A DNA stretch of 11,671 nt from Conidiobolus incongruus B7586 (lineage: Eukaryota > Entomophthoromycota > Entomophthoromycetes > Entomophthorales > Conidiobolaceae), in the NCBI GenBank assembly GCA_000697335.1, contig JNEM01008815.1:1-11671 (forward strand), given 5' to 3'. Below are positions 8,335 to 11,671 of this stretch, piece by piece (the stretch's first letter is position 1; each line of letters begins with the position of its first letter). The position numbers and the translations under genes are program-made. The notes below the pieces were generated by a model that worked only from the letters and a program-made list of their open reading frames with translations, was not told the DNA's origin and did no database searches.

Positions 8335-9696
8335 AATGATAAAACATTTAATATTTGGCTTACTGTAAAAAGTAATTAAATCTAAAAATGAATAGAGTAA
8401 GCTTATATTGTTTTAAAGTTGATTTTATCTTATAAGTATGTCTTGGTTCTCTTGCATTGTTATATCTATATCAATGCCAAATATTAATTTCACTAAAGGT
8501 TAAATTGAATAATTGGCGTAATCTATGTATTACAAAATTCGAATTAACCATAGTTTGTTAGTGTTTAAAATAACCTTGCTGAAATAAACAAATTATATGA
8601 AGTAGTTCAATCTTAGGTGATTAGAACAGAGGATTTCATGGAATTAAACTGATTAACTTGGTTAAATATTTATTCCATTAGGTTTTATATTTTTATTGGA
8701 CGAATTTGAAATTTTATTGAATAATTAAACTAATTTCAAAATAACCATCATAAGATGTTAATTTTGTGCACATGGTCAAAATTTATATTTTTATCTTAAT
8801 ATTTTGAATGTTAAAACTGTAAAATATTTATTATTGAGTTGAGAATATAGATATTAACTACAGAACACAAGGATTTTAGATTCTAAAAGATGTTTCTTTA
8901 AATTTTAAATCCTGAGTTTTTATTTGGAATAAATATGCTTTATATATTATTAAATATAAAGATAATTTATTGGCTATTAATCTTTAGATTCAATTCATTT
9001 GATTTTTTCATTCAATTGGATTGAATCTCAATTGAAAGCACAGATCATAATTATATAATATTAAATATATAGCATACAATTATTAAGTTAATAGGATTTA
9101 ATATTTGTGAACAATAATTGTAATTTATAAATAGCAAAAATCCATTGTATTTAGATAAATATATGTATGTAGATATTTTACAAAAATTGAAAATTGATTA
9201 TAAATGTTGATTGCTTTGAATAAAGCAATATTAGTATTGTGACAAAAAGAATTTTCTGAAAAAAGAGTGATTCCTGATAATATCTTTTAGAAATATAATC
9301 AATATATTACATTAATTTAATTCATTTATAAAAAATCTTATAGTTTAATGTTTTACAAATCATTGCGAAATTATTACATATTTTAATTGTATTAATATTC
9401 AAATTTTTAACAATAACATCACATTCAATGGAATATATTTTCATCAAAATTGAGTAGTTTAATGAATCAGGATTTATTTCTATCACATCATTTAATAAAA
9501 TATAATTAATATACAGAAAAACATATTATTATTATTATTATTATTATTGTTTTAAAACACTGAAAAATTTAACAATATTTTAAAATTTGTAAATTTATCA
9601 TAATTTTCAATATTTTTCTTATATTTTAAAAATATTTGATTTCATATTAAGGAAAATAATCAATTGATAAACCATAATTAAGCAAAAATGCCTATA
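8335..9696. other. Intergenic spacer between paralogs C and B
   Basis: AT-rich DNA separating the 3' end of paralog C from the promoter of B. Apart from the ATT microsatellite and a perfect 8-base hairpin at 9210-9229 (loop GAAT), likely a chance palindrome, nothing was recognised. Confidence 0.55.
9525..9548. repeat. (ATT)8 microsatellite
   Basis: Eight perfect ATT units about 210 bases downstream of the stop codon of paralog C. Confidence 0.9.
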
Positions 9697-9702
9697 TTTA
9701 TT
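9697..9702 (-). terminator. Candidate poly(A) signal for paralog C
   Basis: AATAAA on the minus strand 57 bases after the stop codon, parallel to the candidate behind paralog A. No canonical hexamer was seen within about 400 bases after paralog B. Confidence 0.3.
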
Positions 9703-9758
9703 AAATAAATATTAAATATCTAATTGATAGAAAACATTGTTGAATTAATCAACTTCGA

Positions 9759-10814
9759 TTAAAACCAACCTGACCACCAATTTTGCACAGGCTCTTGCAG
9801 ATTCCACCAAGTTTGTTCAGGTTGTTGTTGCTGACCCCACAAGTCTTGCTGTGGCCACCAACCTTGTTGTCCCCACCAATTTTGCTGAGGTTGCTGTTCT
9901 TGCCACCAATCTTGCTCAGGAGGCCATTGAGGCTGTTGTGGTTGCTGTGGTTGCTGTGGTTGCTGTGGTTGGTTGGGATTGGATGGTTGACCAGAACCAC
10001 CTCTGCGATATTGATTGATCCATTGAACATAGTTGGCAACATTGGTATATACGGAAGCTGGGCCGTCACAATATTCAGTACCATGACTAACAACGCCAAC
10101 CAAATTATTACCAGAAAATAAAGGGCCACCGCTATCTCCTTGACAAGCACTATCACCTTGGCGAAGTGGAGCGACACAGAGTTTGGTAGATAGGTTAAAA
10201 GGACCAAACATTTGAGCACAGTAGTTGCCATTAACTATTCTTAAATCAGTTTCCTTCAAAACGGACGATGGTTGACCTCCACCTTGGGTTAAACCCCATC
10301 CAATAAGTTTAGTTGTGCTTCCTTCGCTTGGGGTTTGAGCATTGAGTTGTACTATGGTATCCATATTGATTCCTGGAATAGCATTAGGATTGTCATTGTT
10401 GAGAACCAAAAGAGCAATATCATTGTCAAGAGTTTGACGACTGTAACCAGGAAGAGCAACGACTTGACGAACTTGGAATCTTACAGCTTGCTCTGAAGCT
10501 TCGGGAGCTTCCAAATTGTGACGATGAGCAACAACAATATATGGCGAAGGATCCTGAGCTCCAATACAATGAGCAGCAGTGACAACCAAGTTACGACCAA
10601 CGATGGTGCCACCGCATTGCTGTTGTCTATCAGTAATAAAGACCATAAAAGGATATTGGAATGGTCTAGCTTGCTGACCGCCAACAATATACGGTGCCAT
10701 GTTGGATCCTTCTTCAACCTCAGTACTATTCATACCAGATGAAAGACCTTGAAGAGATTCTCCAAGCACAGCTGAGATAATGATAGAGTTAAGCAGCCAG
10801 TTTAAAGGATTCAT
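9759..10814 (-). CDS. Secreted S1A chymotrypsin-like serine protease with PQQ-repeat/Trp tail (paralog C)
   Basis: A 351-residue single-exon S1A protease, the most divergent catalytic domain of the three: roughly 70% identical to A and B by eye, with the same 220-residue spacing and no indels. The signal peptide is residues 1 to about 19; an acidic propeptide ends at Tyr42 and the mature domain starts at Ile43 (IVGG). The triad is His82, Asp132 and Ser228; Ser222 sits at the S1-pocket 189 position. Cysteines 67, 83, 199, 213, 224 and 249 give the three expected disulfides. After a Gly-rich linker (about 271-276) the tail has a perfect PQQ run and then DWW, NWW, GWW, DLW, TWW and NWW modules, ending WWSGWF. 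The spread of differences among the paralogs in the core suggests C has not been part of the recent A/B homogenisation. It lies about 1.5 kb upstream of B in the shared orientation. Confidence 0.93.
   Translation of the reverse strand: MNPLNWLLNSIIISAVLGESLQGLSSGMNSTEVEEGSNMAPYIVGGQQARPFQYPFMVFITDRQQQCGGTIVGRNLVVTAAHCIGAQDPSPYIVVAHRHNLEAPEASEQAVRFQVRQVVALPGYSRQTLDNDIALLVLNNDNPNAIPGINMDTIVQLNAQTPSEGSTTKLIGWGLTQGGGQPSSVLKETDLRIVNGNYCAQMFGPFNLSTKLCVAPLRQGDSACQGDSGGPLFSGNNLVGVVSHGTEYCDGPASVYTNVANYVQWINQYRRGGSGQPSNPNQPQQPQQPQQPQQPQWPPEQDWWQEQQPQQNWWGQQGWWPQQDLWGQQQQPEQTWWNLQEPVQNWWSGWF
9931..9966 (-). repeat. 9-bp tandem repeat, four units, encoding Pro-Gln-Gln
   Basis: The plus-strand unit GGTTGCTGT occurs three times perfectly (9940-9966) after one unit with two changes (9931-9939). 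It encodes the PQQ run in the tail of paralog C and is a natural site for length change by slippage. Confidence 0.8.
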
Positions 10815-10941
10815 TAGTTAATTGATATCAAATCAGTTATTTGGTATTACTTAGAGTTATTATTGCTCTATTTAAACGAAATTATTTCAAATTTTGGAAA
10901 TATAATCCTTTACATTTTTCAAGTTATAATCAGTTGGTATT
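10815..10941 (-). promoter_or_regulatory. Core promoter and leader of paralog C
   Basis: A TTTAAATA box lies at 10869-10876, 55 bases before the ATG, preceded on the promoter side by an AT-rich stretch. The ATTTGATATC leader motif is at 10824-10833 with the same 9-base gap to the ATG as in paralog A. A TTGAAA element sits at 10917-10922, and the sequence beyond it aligns loosely with the A/B upstream module, with ACC in place of GCC. Confidence 0.55.
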
Positions 10942-11129
10942 AATATTATAAAATTAAAAATAATGAAAAATTTTAAAATATATGGTGCAAAAATTAATGG
11001 ATTTAATGCCTATAAGAGTGTGTATTTAATTTGATATAATATTCTACATTTAACATTTTATAATATTATTAATAACTTTATTTAAAGAATATCGCAAATA
11101 CTAATATAGAGTATTATATCCATTGAAAA

Positions 11130-11671
11130 ATGGACAGAAACAAGACATATTTGATAAAAATTGACTATGGCGTAGTGCTATGTATGACATATACTTTGAA
11201 TGAACCATGGTTTATTGGCTGGATAAACACAATTACTCAAGTCCATCCTGTGATATAACATATATCAAGTTGAGATAAATAAAAAAGGGGAATTTCAAGG
11301 TAGATGATAAATTAACTGGGGTAATTCTTTATTTCAGTGGTATCTATGTAATTGCTCAAGATAATTACACCAATTTATTGATAAGACTTGATTTTTAAAA
11401 GATTTTGGTATATATCGTGTAAAATCTGTCATAGGACTTAGTCTTGTACTTGGCAAAATTTTTATATCTGCTTGTCGGGTGTTAACACTGACAACAATGG
11501 GCTTTACAAGCTTAAACGGGGAATCGCCAGTGGTAAACGATAAACTACTATGTAATTAAGGGAAATTATTGGGGTTCACCAAAGTAGGTGAAAATAACTT
11601 GTTACAAATCGGGTTCTTTGAATAAAGTAAATATCTCACACTTGTCACAACTCAACACTTTTGTGAGGGTT
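11130..11671 (+). pseudogene. Possible partial or decayed gene at the right edge
   Basis: Base composition rises to gene-like values and the plus strand holds short open segments in more than one frame: 11130-11258 (42 residues from an ATG, beginning MDRNKTYLIK), 11279-11398 (39 codons, no Met), 11392-11559 (55 codons) and 11588 to the window edge (28 codons). Each has a balanced, protein-like residue mix. CpG is also more frequent than in nearby spacers. The segments could be exons of a gene with short introns, for example with the acceptor-like TTTATTTCAG near 11328-11337, or a decayed gene. I do not recognise the protein, and the gene, if real, runs off the window. Confidence 0.3.

Noticed and set aside
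9210-9229. Perfect 8-base hairpin ATTGCTTT-GAAT-AAAGCAAT
   Set aside because: A palindrome of this size is expected by chance in several kilobases of AT-rich DNA, and it has no U-tract, gene end or other context.
11644-11671. TGTCACAACTC at the right edge, reminiscent of the start of a long terminal repeat
   Set aside because: Nine or ten bases are too few, there is no second copy in the window and no element protein was identified.
1-11671. CRISPR array, tRNA or rRNA genes
   Set aside because: No regularly spaced repeats with unique spacers and no cloverleaf or rRNA-like conserved segments were seen; the promoters and codon use are eukaryotic in style.

Overview
This looks like an 11.7 kb piece of a very AT-rich eukaryotic nuclear genome. 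Gene-free DNA is roughly 80-85% A+T by eye, while the genes are much closer to balanced. Three intronless, secreted S1A (chymotrypsin-fold) serine protease genes lie in tandem, all on the minus strand. My best guess for the host is an early-diverging, possibly insect-associated fungus of the Entomophthorales/Conidiobolus kind, because such fungi combine AT-rich intergenic DNA with expanded secreted S1A proteases. That assignment is inference; no rRNA or other marker is present.

Layout, left to right. Positions 1-1166 are AT-rich, and the first 155 bases are one arm of an inverted repeat whose other arm is at 4240-4401. Protease gene A is at 1225-2208. Positions 2331-4239 hold no recognised gene. 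Positions 4402 to about 5630 are an extremely A/T-rich tract inside a 2.5 kb block (3943-6457) that contains no CpG at all. Positions 5630-7104 hold no recognised gene. Protease gene B is at 7105-8214 and protease gene C at 9759-10814. From about 11130 to the right edge the composition becomes gene-like, with several short open segments on the plus strand that may be a partial or decayed gene.

Each protease has a signal peptide, a short propeptide ending in Tyr just before the mature IVGG terminus, a 220-residue catalytic domain with complete His/Asp/Ser triad and six cysteines, and an unusual C-terminal tail. The tail is Gln/Pro-rich with repeated Asn-Trp-Trp-like modules and ends in tryptophans. 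The base of the S1 pocket is Ser, not the Asp of trypsin, so chymotrypsin- or elastase-like specificity is more likely. With Tyr at the activation site, self-activation is plausible.

The clearest anomaly is that genes A and B are identical over 661 consecutive bases. This tract starts exactly at the first codon of the mature enzyme and ends near the last helix, while their signal/pro regions, tails and distal flanking DNA differ, and B's ends resemble C more than A. This points to recent gene conversion of the catalytic domain alone between paralogs with private tails. The three genes also share a short promoter/leader design: an upstream TTGAAA-containing element near -100, a TATA-like box about 50 bases before the start, and an ATTTGATATC leader motif.
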